DNA of 64,000 nt from Talpa occidentalis (Eukaryota > Chordata > Mammalia > Eulipotyphla > Talpidae), in NCBI RefSeq assembly GCF_014898055.3, contig NW_023601543.1:16995433-17059432 (forward strand), in the 5' to 3' direction. Below are positions 46,736 through 56,189 of the stretch, in pieces; position 1 is the first letter of the stretch, and each line of letters opens with the position of its first letter. The translations under genes and the position numbers were made by a program. The notes beneath the pieces are model-generated. The model ran no database searches. It saw nothing but the letters and a program-made list of their open reading frames with translations, and had not been told where the DNA came from.

Positions 46736-46792
46736 ATAATTTGATAGTTAAGTAGAATAGTGGGACAGCATATCCAGTCCAAGAATAGAACT

Positions 46793-46830
46793 ACATATGT
46801 GTGTGTAAGTATGTATGTATGTATGTATAC
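46793..46830 (+). repeat. GTGT/ATGT microsatellite
   Basis: ATGTGTGTGT then repeated ATGT units, inside the L1. Confidence 0.85.
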
Positions 46831-47408
46831 CTGTAGTAAGGTGTGAAAAGGATAAATTTTTCAACAAATGGGGAAAAAATCGTGCCTCCAACATGTCACA
46901 CACAATAATAAGTTCCGTGCTATTAAATGTGAAACATGAGTAAAATTATTTAACACTTCAAGAGAATTCAAAAAGTATTAAAAAAAACTTAAAAGTATTT
47001 TTATCAAAAGGGAACTTAGAGTTTACAAAGTCTGTCAACAGTAGAAAATATTTTTGCATTTGAAAAAGGACTTGCATTTTGTGTATGTAAATAACTCCTA
47101 CAAATCAATAAGAAAGGCAAACAACCCAATAGAATAATGTACAAAACATTTAAGCAGATACTTCACAAAAGAGCAATAACCAAATGGTCAATTAACATAT
47201 GAAAAGATGTTCTCCCTCATTAGTCCTCAAAGAAATGAAAAGGAACACCTAGCTGCAGTACCATTATACACTCACCAAAATAGTTAAAAAGAAAGATGAA
47301 CAATAAGTTCTTGCAGGGATGTGGAACAACTGAATCGTTCATGTACTCATAGTAGCAGTATGTATTTGTACAATCACTTTGAAAAATTGATAGAATCCAG
47401 TAACTTTA

Positions 47409-47673
47409 GGGCCTCCTTGGTGGCGCAGGGGTAAAAGACACTATCGGCTGCCCCCAGCCTCTGCAGCACAAGTTTGATTCCCAGCCAGCCAGGGAGAAAC
47501 CCACATTGCACAGCAGACCTCTCCTGCCTTGCCTGCTGCTCCCCTTAGCAGTGTATTTCAGTAGATCTGCCTGTTCTTCCCACTCTGTCTCTGGTGAATC
47601 CTCTCATCCCCCCCTGCACCTCTAGCTTACACCCCAGTTCTTGTATGCAGAAATAAATAAATCTTTTTTAAAA
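47409..47673 (+). mobile_element. T+ SINE, type B, with imperfect 17-bp TSD
   Basis: Starts GGGCCTCCTTGGTGGCGCAG, ends TGCAGAAATAAATAAATC plus T6/A5. AGAATCCAGTAACTTTA (47392-47408) and AGAATCCTGTGAATTTA (47674-47690) form an aged TSD with three differences. Confidence 0.95.
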
Positions 47674-47719
47674 AGAATCCTGTGAATTTAAACTTATATG
47701 TATGCCAATAATGGAGGAT

Positions 47720-48150
47720 AAGAGTAGAAAATTTGGGATGGAGGCTTCACAGGGACAAATTAGAGGTGGGGATAGAAATGATTAACATGTCATTAAACCA
47801 GATATGGAAAATCCTCAGGCACAGCCTGCTATCCTGCTATCAAAAATCAATAGGCATAGACCAGAGGTGGGGATAGGAAAATTGTTGGTCATTACAAAGA
47901 AACACCAGTCCTTACAGATTAACCCAGCCAGACCTTAGAAGTGATATATTTCACAATGGATAAAATTGCACAAAGGAATAGACCTCCCAAAAAACCACCA
48001 TATAAGAACAACTCCTGCCCTGGCAAAATACATCTCTCTGCTCCCCTGTGTCACTGCAGGTGCCTCTATTTCCTTTCTCTTTTTCCTGATAAACTTGCCC
48101 TTTTAAAACGCAGCCTTTGACTGTTTCTGTCTATGCAAATATCTTTTCCC
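47720..48150 (+). mobile_element. LTR-like segment (ERV1-like), tentative
   Basis: GC-richer interval with an internal direct repeat (AGAGGTGGGGATAG at 47762 and 47863). It has a TATA-like ACCATATAAGAAC near 48000 and a CTGATAAACTTGCCC string about 90 bp downstream, where an LTR would have its polyadenylation signal. The spacing suits an LTR promoter and R region on the plus strand. TSD and exact ends are not found. Confidence 0.38.
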
Positions 48151-48413
48151 TTCGTAAACTGACCATGTGCCACTGAATAGAAACTTTACTGAAACTTTTC
48201 TCAGAGGCAACCCAAGGTTTCCATTCACTGGACCCCATGATCTTGATAGGAAGGGACTAGGGAGAAAGAGGGCACTATACCTAGTATAGGAATCTGCACA
48301 TGCACATAGATAGGATGCATGCAAACACCATGTGATTCATGTGATTAACGATCCACTTTGAATTAAAACTTTTGTTTTGAACTGAGATTCTTGCCCCACT
48401 GACCCTGAGGAAG

Positions 48414-48762
48414 TGTCAAGCATTAACATCATCAGAAACTAACCAGGCCCAGTAAATCAGGATGTACCTGGGTCAAGGTGAACAAGGAGGCAACAACAAA
48501 TTCTGGGGGGTAAACATGATGAACAGCAGGGACACTGACCATGATGGGTTCTTCTGATGTGCTGCTTGCTTATGATTAACTGTTTTTGTTTAACTCACTA
48601 GAAAAAGGCCAAGGTGAGAAAATGTGTCTTTTGTTTTCTTTTGTTTTGCTTTTGGTAACATACCTGCTGTTCTCTCAGATCACGGGCTATCTAACAATAA
48701 AGGTTCACCTTATAGATTCAACTCCTGTCTCTGTTCATTGGCTTTGCCAGTGACAGTCAACA
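48414..48762 (+). mobile_element. Second LTR-like segment, tentative
   Basis: Begins TGTCAAGCATT and ends GACAGTCAACA. It has AACAATAAAGGTTCACC followed by a U5-like TCTCTGTTCATTGGCTTTGCC block, the layout of an ERV LTR. No TSD is visible. It differs in sequence from the segment at 47720-48150, so they are not a matched pair. A 78-codon frame at 48624-48860 overlaps it and is not convincing. Confidence 0.38.
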
Positions 48763-48861
48763 CATCCCCAACAATCCAGCAACACTCTGAGCCTTATCAC
48801 TATGACACAGTTATTTCATTCTCAGTTAAAACTAGACAGAAATGCAAATGTGTGTTCTAGA

Positions 48862-48896
48862 AATTATATATATATATATATATGTATATATATAAG
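48862..48896 (+). repeat. (TA)n microsatellite
   Basis: TATATATA run with one G interruption, about 34 bp. Confidence 0.9.
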
Positions 48897-49165
48897 AATG
48901 TTCACAGCAGTGCTCTTCAGCCTAACTCAATGATGAAAATGATTCAAAATTCCAAAAGAATAAATTTGGGAAATAAAATGTGGAATATTCATGTAATGCA
49001 ATAAAAATATACAAATCTCTTGTTTCATTTCAGCAAAGCTCAAAAGTGTCTAAAATACGTATATGATTACATTAGTCATTATGATTATTGGACTTGAGGT
49101 TGTAATGACTAGAAGGGGGAAATGAAAGGAGTTGTGAAATGTTCAGTGAGAGAAGTCACAAATGA
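48897..49165 (+). mobile_element. L1-like 3' fragment, weak
   Basis: AATGTTCACAGCAGTGCTCTTC, AAATGTGGAATATTCATGTAATG, CAATAAAAATATACAAATCTC and ATATGATTACATTAG follow old L1 3' order with heavy divergence. Confidence 0.4.
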
Positions 49166-49204
49166 ATATGAAATGTGCATCTTCATGTTTGATGAGAATC
49201 TAAA

Positions 49205-49383
49205 TAGTGGTTTTCAAGCCTGGTTGTATATTAGCACATAGAGAAATTTTTGAATAATATTTTTATTTGCAGTTCTCACCAAAGATCAATTAACTTAGAA
49301 TTTCTGGAGTTGAGATCCAGACATCAGTATATTTTAAAAATTCTACAGGTGATTTTATATTCAGCCAAGATTGAGAACCACTG
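49205..49383 (+). mobile_element. MER5A-like hAT element
   Basis: Both terminal inverted repeats are recognisable: TAGTGGTTTTCAAGCCTGG at the left and GCCAAGATTGAGAACCACTG at the right. Internal TTAGCACATAGAGAAATTT and CAGACATCAGTATATTTTAAAA fit MER5A. An 8-bp TSD is no longer detectable. Confidence 0.78.
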
Positions 49384-49799
49384 CACTCCAGTATCATTTT
49401 TCAAAGTACTCCTTTAGCATGTGGATGTAAATTGTAACTCTGCTGGAAAGGGATACGATATGGAGCATTTCCACAGAAACCATTTAATGTGAAGCATCTG
49501 GTTGGCCCATAGTTCTGTGAAACACAATTTGGAAAATGCTGAACCAGTGGTATTGACATTCAAAACAGGAATGAGACAAAATCATTTTCTGTCACCATCA
49601 TTATTTAACATTCTGGACATCCTGGCTACTATAATCAAACGAAAAATGAAATGAGATTCAAATATTGGAGAGAAAGGGGTATATTACAGTTATAATGTCA
49701 CAGTATATATATATGAGGGCTCCAAGATCATCGAAGGGAAAGGGAAAATATAGAATAATAAAGTTCAGTAAGCTTAGTGACAAATTTTACATGTTAAAA

Positions 49800-49991
49800 A
49801 ATTATATTTATTATGCCAGTTTGGGTAGGAAAATTCTTTGTGCATTTTAGGATGTTTAGCAGCACCACTGGTTTCTACCAATTGATTGGCAATAGCACAA
49901 CAAAACTGTGTGACAAATTGTGACAACAAAATGTCCAACACTTTACCAATATTCTCCATGACGTGAAATCACCCCTGGTGGAGAACCAGTA
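49800..49991 (-). mobile_element. hAT-Charlie-type non-autonomous element
   Basis: TTTAGGATGTTTAGCAGCACC, ACTGGTTTCTACCAATTG, CAAATTGTGACAACAAAATG, TTTACCAATATTCTCCATG and ACCCCTGGTGGAGAACCAGT match, in minus orientation, a Charlie-group family with a CAGTGGTTCTCAACC start. The exact name is not certain (MER3/MER5-like). It splits an L1. Confidence 0.65.
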
Positions 49992-50411
49992 TCTCAGAGC
50001 AATAATACTCAGGCTATACAATAGCAATGATGAGATAATTAATAGAAGCATCAAAAATTACAAAGTAGTTATAAAAAAATCTTGGCAAGCAATGTTCAGG
50101 AACTACATAAAGAAACTGTCAACTTAATTGAAGGACATAACAAAAATTTAAAAAGATGAAAAGATATATCGCACTCTTAGAAAACCTCAACACTATATAT
50201 GTATGAACTCTGCCAAACTTAATTTATACCTTCAATGTAATTTTAATCAATATTCCAGTGAACTTTATTGCATATAAATTAGTATTATTGCAATACAATT
50301 ATTCTTTAATTCATATGTAAGACTAACTAGGTCAAAATAACCAGATATAAAATGATTACTAAAGCACATTGTACTAAAAATTACAATGCATTGTCAAGAA
50401 AATAGAACTGT

Positions 50412-50832
50412 TTTTTTTTATTTTTTAACATCTTCATTGAAATGTATTTGCTATACATTATATAAGTTTAAGGTATACAGTGTGATAATTTGATATGCAT
50501 ATATACTGGGAAATGATTACCAATTTATAAAGATAGTTAAACTATCCATCACCTCACAGACACAGCATTGTTAATCATAGTCACCATGCTGTACATAATT
50601 TATCCTTTAACTGGGAGTTTGTACCCTTTGACCACCTTCATACACCCCCACCTCAACTCTGGAAGCCACTAATTTACTTGAGTTTTATTTTCTATTTTAG
50701 TTCCACATAGAGGTGAGATCATATACGTTTCATCCATGTTGTTGCAAACAGTAGGACTTTCTTTATTCTCTTTGCTGAATAATATTACATGTGGTTTGTT
50801 TTAATCCATACGTCTGTTGATGGATGCTTGTT
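50412..50832 (-). mobile_element. Minus-strand L1 3' UTR
   Basis: Starts with a poly-T and ACATCTTCATTGAAATGTATTTG, TTAAGGTATACAGTGTGATAATTTG, AACTATCCATCACCTCAC, TAGTCACCATGCTGTAC and AGAGGTGAGATCATATACG. It ends GTCTGTTGATGGATGCTTG. This is the antisense of a well-known L1 3' UTR type. Immediately beyond it the sequence changes to the degenerate array at 50833. Confidence 0.75.
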
Positions 50833-51657
50833 TGAGACTGATAGGTGGCCTCACAGGTTGGATGGAGCCTCTGACTGTATTTCACAATCAGCTAGTACCA
50901 GTGGTTCTGCAATGACCCCTAGTCAGTAGGGGTGTCAGGCTGTTTTCCCTGGAAAAGCAGTTTCACTAAATAGATTCTGCAGTTGGTCAGGGCTTCAGTG
51001 CGAGATCTGTAATAACTCAGGTCAGACCAGGTGTTGCCAGAGTCTGTGCCCTCTGATCAGATAGTGTCACTGTTTGGACTCCACATTCAAGGGGGCTTCA
51101 TAGTTGAATGGGGCCTCCTGTTGTGCTCTGCAGTTATACAGGGTTGCTGGCTGCACCCCAAAGTTGAGTGGGATTTCAGGCTTTGCTGTTGGTTAAGCCA
51201 TTGACCATTTTCTGTTGTTGGGTAAGGTTGCTAGATGGACTCTCTGGCTATACAAGGCTTATAGCTGTACCCCACAGTTTGGGGGGGGCAGGGCTAAAGT
51301 TTATAATGGGGAGAGTTAGCTCTCCATATTCTCTGATCAGGTGAGGCCACATGCTATGCTTTACAATTAGGTGGGTCTATGGCTAATGTCTCCCTAGGTG
51401 AGACCACAAGCTGTATTCAATAATCAATAAGGATTGTAGGCTGGGCTCTTGTGCTGGATGAGTAGGTAAATCAAGCTCTGCAGCTGGGTGATATTATAAG
51501 CTGAGCTCTAAGATATCTCAGGGTCACTATTGAGTTGTCTTTGTCGTCCAGGGCCAGAGTCCATGCTCAACAATTGGACAGAACTGCTGGCTTTCCTCCC
51601 TGAATGGGTGGGTGCACTGGATGGAGGTTGGAAGCTATGCTCAACAGTTGGGCAAAA
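50833..51657 (-). repeat. Degenerate tandem array (about 30-36 bp units) fused to an L1 3' end
   Basis: About 825 bp of G/T-rich sequence built from variants of one phrase: CTCTGCAGTT + GGGTGGG/CAGGG + GCTGGCTGTGCTC. Examples start near CTCTGCAGTTATACAGGG, CCCCAAAGTTGAGTGGG, CCCCACAGTTTGGGGG, CTCTGATCAGGTGAGG, CTCTGCAGCTGGG and CTCAACAGTTGGGC. Units are diverged and of uneven length. It lies between the L1 3' end (50832) and the resumption of the plus-strand L1 (about 51658). AAAATAGAACT (50399-50411) and AAAATAATGAGAACT (51655-51669) at the edges may be an aged TSD, implying one composite insert. Confidence 0.7.
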
Positions 51658-51960
51658 TAATGAGAACTATTTTAAAGCACTCATAATAGCATGAGCTAAA
51701 GAATGGATACAGTGAGATCAGTGAAACAAATACAATCTGGAATCAGACTTATTTTGAATGTCAAAAAAACATGACTAACACAAAGCTTTAAAGAATACAC
51801 TTAATATGTGACAGATATAACCCAAACCAATTATTTATAAAGAGCTATTTAAATCTGTACAAGTAGACACATACCCCAATTAAAAGTAGTCCAATGACAT
51901 GATCAACAATTGAAAAACATGAAATAAAATGTAACATTAATTTGGTGTTAATTTTGCAGC

Positions 51961-52239
51961 TTAAATTTTCCTTCATTAAAGAAAGGTTCACTTACTCTTT
52001 AGGTCAAGTCTTAATTATATGCTTGCACAGACCCTTGATTTAAGCTTCATAGCTGACATTAAAATTGTAATTTAATAGTTAATATGACTATTTTATAATA
52101 ATTGCCATAACTATCTCTCAAGTCAGACTAAGATTTAAGTTGGCAAGTGCCATGTTAGACTTTGTTCAAGGTTTTAACCCCAGATACAGCACAGTGTTTG
52201 GTTTGTTGTAAGCAGTGAAAAAAAATGCAAGTATTTATA
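51961..52239. other. Unassigned DNA
   Basis: No recognisable gene or repeat. Confidence 0.35.
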
Positions 52240-52555
52240 ATAATATGGTAGCTATGAGTCCAGACTGCAGGACCAGACTCTACCTAGATTCAAATTCCAT
52301 ATTTAGAAATAACACTCACCAGCCATGTACCTGTGTGACTTTTACAAGTCATTTAGTCTCTTTTCGCCTCAAGTTCCTCATCTGAAAAATGGAGTAATAA
52401 AAATAAACCCATCTCATGGGGTTGTTGGATTATTATTTTGATATAAATGTGTGATATATATATAGTATATATAATAATATTTAGAACTGTGTCTAACAGT
52501 GAGTGTTATATAAGTGTAAGATATATTTATTACATGAATGTTGAATAAACCTACT
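52240..52555 (+). mobile_element. MIR, fairly complete
   Basis: Ordered MIR words: AGTCCAGACTGCAGGACCAG, CTAGATTCAAATTCCATA, CCATGTACCTGTGTGAC, TTTACAAGTCATTTAGTCTC, CCTCAAGTTCCTCATCTG, AAAATGGAGTAATAA, ATCTCATGGGGTTGTTGG and AGAACTGTGTCTAACAGTG. One of the best-preserved MIRs here. Confidence 0.8.
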
Positions 52556-52572
52556 TCAATGTAGTAACTATT

Positions 52573-52939
52573 TTTTAAAATAAATGTTATTTTTATATTC
52601 CCCATACAATTGCAACCCCCTTATTCTGACCCCAATCCCTCCCCTCCCTGCTCCCCACCCCCCATAGAGTGTCTCTGGTTCATAGTTTTTTGTTGATTTT
52701 GATTTTCACTTTCTTATATTCATTTTCCTGGTCCCTTATTTAAGTTTTCTAGATTCCTGCTATGAGTGAGACCATCCGGTATTTTTCTTTTTCTTTCTGG
52801 CTTATTTCACTGAGCATGATCCCTTCCAGCGCCATCCATGTTGCTGCAAATTGCATGTGTTTATCTTTTTTGAATGCTGAGTAATATTCCATGGTGTATA
52901 TGTACCACATCTTCTTGATCCAGTCATCTATTTTTGGGC
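52573..52939 (-). mobile_element. Recent 5'-truncated L1 with 17-bp TSD
   Basis: Minus-strand L1 3' end: T-rich left end, CCCCATACAATTGCAACCCC, C-rich UTR (CCCCTCCCTGCTCCCCACC), TGAGTGAGACCATCCGG, TTATTTCACTGAGCATGATCC, CATCCATGTTGCTGCAAATTGC and ATTCCATGGTGTATATGTACC. TCAATGTAGTAACTATT is perfectly duplicated (52556-52572 and 52940-52956). Divergence looks low and the TSD is intact, so this is among the newest L1 insertions in the window. The 92-codon minus-strand frame (52749-53027) is partly its ORF2 end. Confidence 0.9.
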
Positions 52940-53166
52940 TCAATGTAGTAACTATTGATGCAAATTTTAGCTCAGAATTTTCATAATCCCCAAACCCATA
53001 TATCAGATAACATATGTATGCATGCATTTATGTATGTATCTATATCAAAGTTATCAAGGAAATGTGTGTATAATTACTATATAACTACCAAGGTATAAAA
53101 TATATAAATATAAAAATAATATATAATATATAAGACTATAGTACTATGATTCATATTACTATATAT

Positions 53167-53465
53167 TTTTATAAACTAAAATTCTTTTTTTCTCTTTTTT
53201 GAAGATTTATTTTTTTTATTTATGCATATAAGAATTGGTTATAGGCCAGAGGTGCAGGGTGTGAGAGGATTGACCAGAGACAGAGTGGGGAGGAGAACAG
53301 GTGGATCTACTGAAATACACTGCTGAGGGGAGCAGTGCACCAGACAGGAGAGGTCTGCTGTGCCATATGGGTCAGGTCCCTAGCCAGAGATCGAACTCAT
53401 GCTGCAGTGGGTGGTGATAGTTTGATGGCACTGAGACTTAACCCCTGCACCACATGGGAGGCCCT
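53167..53465 (-). mobile_element. T+ SINE, type B, with probable TSD
   Basis: Minus-strand copy: GAAGATTTATTTTTTTTATTTATGC at the left, GCACCACATGGGAGGCCC at the right. ATATTACTATATAT occurs at about 53153-53166 and 53466-53479, a probable TSD. If that is right, the tail between it and AAGATTT includes an extra TAAACTAAAATTC segment. Confidence 0.92.
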
Positions 53466-53479
53466 ATATTACTATATAT

Positions 53480-53753
53480 ATTTAATATCTATGGTAATTA
53501 TTGTTAACTATATAATCACATATAATTGCTTTATAAATATATAGTAATCAAAGAAATGGAAATTAAATCAATGAAAGACCATTTTATTTATTTTTAGAAT
53601 AATTTAAAGAGGGCTTATTTAAGAGGAACTAATTACAAAAGTTCAAAGGCATGAAGGTCATATGGGGTGAAGTTCCAGGAATTGAGTAATTCCCTTAATG
53701 CCTTACTTTGCATACTGTTATCTATATGGAAAACAAAATGCAATGTTTATGAA
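53480..53753. other. Unassigned AT-rich DNA
   Basis: No recognisable gene or repeat. Confidence 0.35.
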
Positions 53754-53756
53754 TAC

Positions 53757-54309
53757 TGTAAAGGCAGGAATGGACACGGTGCAGGTTTTCTAGGATCCAT
53801 GCAGACCGGGTAAAGGAGGAGTCAGTGTCCTCAGTGGTTTTTGCAGGTTTTTATTGGGATCTACCCGGTACACAGCAGCCAGGGGTGCTGGGAGGCTGGG
53901 AGTCTGGCAGGCCTCCCAGCCCCCAGCAAGTCTTCACTCTCTCTGGGCTCTCCGGCCTTCTCTGCTTCTCTCTCGGCTTTTGCTGCTTCTTTCTTGGCTT
54001 CTCTTTCGGCTTCTACTGGCGTCCCCGTGACGCCGCCCTTAAAAGCCTAGTCGAATCCCATCTACCTATGCCCACACCCTACTCCAGGTGCCCACCATCA
54101 GGCATGCATTCAGGAGCGCAGGGTTCCGTCATCTATCCTGATGGCGGGAGGGCAGAAAAGCCTGATACCTTTTACCTTACCCTACAAGTACACTTATCAG
54201 CTATTTTATGTACTATTAAAGTGCATCAAGAAGGGGAAAATAAAATACTAAAGAAAAACCTTTCATGCAGTCAGAGTATGTTGAAACCAAACTATGGTTT
54301 TCTGATTTA
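53757..54309 (-). mobile_element. LTR-like block, minus strand (candidate solo LTR)
   Basis: CpG-richer block starting TGTAAAGG. On the minus strand it has a TTTTAAGG TATA-like box (about 54037-54045), a GC-rich segment with short CTTCTCT/CGGCTTCT repeats, an AATAAA at 53850-53855, and ends TTTACA, the layout of U3-R-U5. GAATAC flanks it (53751-53756 and 54310-54315), but its other end is TA rather than CA, needing one transition. The 161-codon plus-strand frame across it is antisense and not a gene. See the finding for a competing boundary. Confidence 0.45.
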
Positions 54310-54315
54310 GAATAC

Positions 54316-54716
54316 ATTGCCCTTCGTGGCAGCCCAGTTCTAAAGCAAAACAGCAAATTCTTTCTCTTACTTGACGCTCCCTGCTACTAGAACGTACTAT
54401 AGCTGTGCAAGTGTGTCCCTTTTACGGATTGACTGCCCACCAAATCAGGGATGGACCTGTGTTATTGAAAAGCCCTGTTGTTTACACCCTTTTTATTAGT
54501 TTACTAAGTGGTATAAACATCTCAATCGCAAGCTGTGCCACAGCGCATGCCCTGACACTCCAAATTGTGTAGATCCTTGTTCTCAGGCTACATTCTGCCC
54601 ATGGGCTTTCCATTGGCCAAGGTGAATGCTAAAGTAGTTTCAGCTGCCACTTAACAAAGTGGTGCTGGGTACACGGACGGCTTGAGGAGAGACCACAGGA
54701 AAGGGAGGGGACTCTC
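54316..54716. other. CpG-retaining unassigned segment
   Basis: Contains more CpGs than the surrounding DNA (for example at GACGCTCC, AACGTAC, TTACGGAT, CAATCGCAAG, AGCGCATG and ACACGGACGG). A cysteine-rich plus-strand frame broken by a stop crosses it but matches no family I know. It may be part of the same insertion as 53757-54309. Confidence 0.35.
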
Positions 54717-54724
54717 TACTGTAA

Positions 54725-56070
54725 GTTTTATGTTTTCCTTTGGACTTACATGTTTAATATAACTGGAATTACTTTTTGTATGCAGTGTGAGGTAGGAATA
54801 CAGTTTCACTTTTGTAAATATTCACTATTCAATCATCCATTTTTTGAAATATTTTTCTATTTTTTTTTTTTTAATAGAGGCATGTTTTTCTTTATTTATT
54901 TGTTTGCTTGTTTGTTTGTTTTGTTTATACATGCACTGGGTACAGTCAGAAGCGCGGGAGGGTGAGAGAATTCACCAGAGCCAGAGCGGGGAGCAGAGCA
55001 GGCAGAAGGACCGAAGTACACTGCTGAGGGGAGCAGCGGGCGGCAGGAGAGGTCTGCGCGCCATGTGGTGGTGTGCTCCACTGGTGGCCGGGGAGCAGCT
55101 GGGGATTGAACCGGCGCTGCAGAGGCCGCGGGCAGCTTCGCAACCCAGCGCTCTACCACTGCGCCACCGGGGAGGCCCTATTTTTCTATTTTTTTACTGT
55201 TCTATAAGAATTTTCAAATTAGTCTATGATTTTCCAGGAAAAAAAAATTTGTAAGGGTTTTGCTTAAATTGGAATTATATAAATGCATGCTCAACTTGGG
55301 AAGTTTCGTATGATTAAATATCTGTCTATTAACATGGTATATTTATTCATTATTTATGCCTTCTTTAATACTTTAAAAAGTTTTACCATTTTTCCATAAA
55401 ATTATCACTTATATGTTATACCATTCATTCATTATTGTTTTCTTAGAAGACTTACTCTTCAAACTAGCAAATTTGCTAGCATTCTTGATTTTAAATAAAG
55501 GGTTTTTTTTTTCATTATCAGTTGTGATGTGGAGTGTAGGATTTTGTAGGTATTGTTTTATCATATTAAGTAAGTTTCTTTCTAGACTTAATTTTGCTAT
55601 GAATTGATGGCTAACTTTTCCGGAGTGCTTTAACTCATCTGTTGACATGGCTATATGGTTTTCTGCTTAAAACTAACTGGGGAAAATTACACTAATTGAT
55701 TTTACATATTAAGTCATTCTAACATCAGTAATATTTAGCTTGATTATATGATTATATTTTTATATATTTAAGTTTGGCTTGATAACATTATTTACAATAT
55801 ATATGTTATTTTTTTGAGATGGGTTAATTTATAATTTTCCATTCTCATACTTGTCTGATTTTAGATCAAGACTTTGTCATCCTCATAAAGTAGTTTAGTG
55901 AAGTTTGGCTCATTTTTTGTTCTCTGGAAAAGTTTGTAGAAATATTTGAACATTTCTTATAAATCACTAAAGTTTTAGTGATTTTCTGTGAAGGGAATTT
56001 TGATTAGAATTTTAACTATTAATTCAATTTCTGGTTTCAGGTATATTCAGATTTTTAATTAATGAAAGAC
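54725..56070 (-). mobile_element. Minus-strand L1 ORF2, split by a SINE
   Basis: After the SINE: AAGAATTTTCAAATTAGTC, CAACTTGGGAAGTTTCG, ATTTATGCCTTCTTTAATAC, TAGCATTCTTGATTTTAAATAAAGG, TTTTGTCATCCTCATAAAG and TTCTCTGGAAAAGTTTGTAG. These are antisense ORF2 (RT region) landmarks. Heavily decayed; 54725-54849 is the weakest part. Confidence 0.5.
54867..55178 (-). mobile_element. 3'-extended type A SINE (copy 2), with 17-bp TSD
   Basis: Minus-strand type A copy with a perfect flanking duplication, TATTTTTCTATTTTTTT (54850-54866 and 55179-55195). Like the copy at 18982 it lacks AATAAATCTTT. It has a GTTTGTTT-rich tail, then ATAGAGGCATGTTTT (54874-54888, plus-strand reading) before the poly-T. 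It also carries the ATACATGCACTGGG variant. Frames of 136, 87, 71 and 65 codons are read-through. Confidence 0.95.
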
Positions 56071-56189
56071 CTCTTTTTCTAATAATAATAAACAATGTGA
56101 ATATATAGTCTTCCATACTTTGTGGTTAGGAGCACAAATGTATATATCATTTCAATAGGGAAATTAAATGGCCCTCAGTCTGTGTTTAT

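Larger units (their letters stand above)
45071..47408 (+). mobile_element. Plus-strand L1 ORF2, split by a solo LTR
   Basis: AAAAATTCTAAACAAAATATTTAC, CATAACCAAGTGAGATTAATCC, GATGATCTCAATGGAAGCAG and ATTCATGATAAAAATTATCAG (RT region) lead to AAAGCTATGATGATTAAGACAC just before the LTR. AATAGTGGGACAGCATATCC, AAGGCAAACAACCCAATAG and GCAGGGATGTGGAAC follow after it. It is head-to-head with the minus-strand L1 at 44380-45070. Confidence 0.75.
49560..51960 (+). mobile_element. Plus-strand L1 ORF2, interrupted twice
   Basis: ATTTAACATTCTGGACATCC and TACTATAATCAAACGAAAAATG precede a hAT insert at 49800-49991. CATCAAAAATTACAAAGTAG, AAAGAAACTGTCAACTTAATTG and TCTAACTAGG-type words continue to 50411. 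A minus-strand insert follows (50412-51657). Then AAGAATGGATACAGTGAG and AAGTAGTCCAATGACATG resume the same L1. Decayed, no ORF. Confidence 0.55.

Noticed and set aside
46453..46755. 100-, 82- and 72-codon frames in a GC-rich block
   Set aside because: All three overlap on both strands within the solo LTR at 46141-46735; GC content alone opens them.
53825..54310. 161-codon frame as a possible gene
   Set aside because: It is antisense to an LTR-like block, has low-complexity pyrimidine-rich coding, and shows no domain or splice context.
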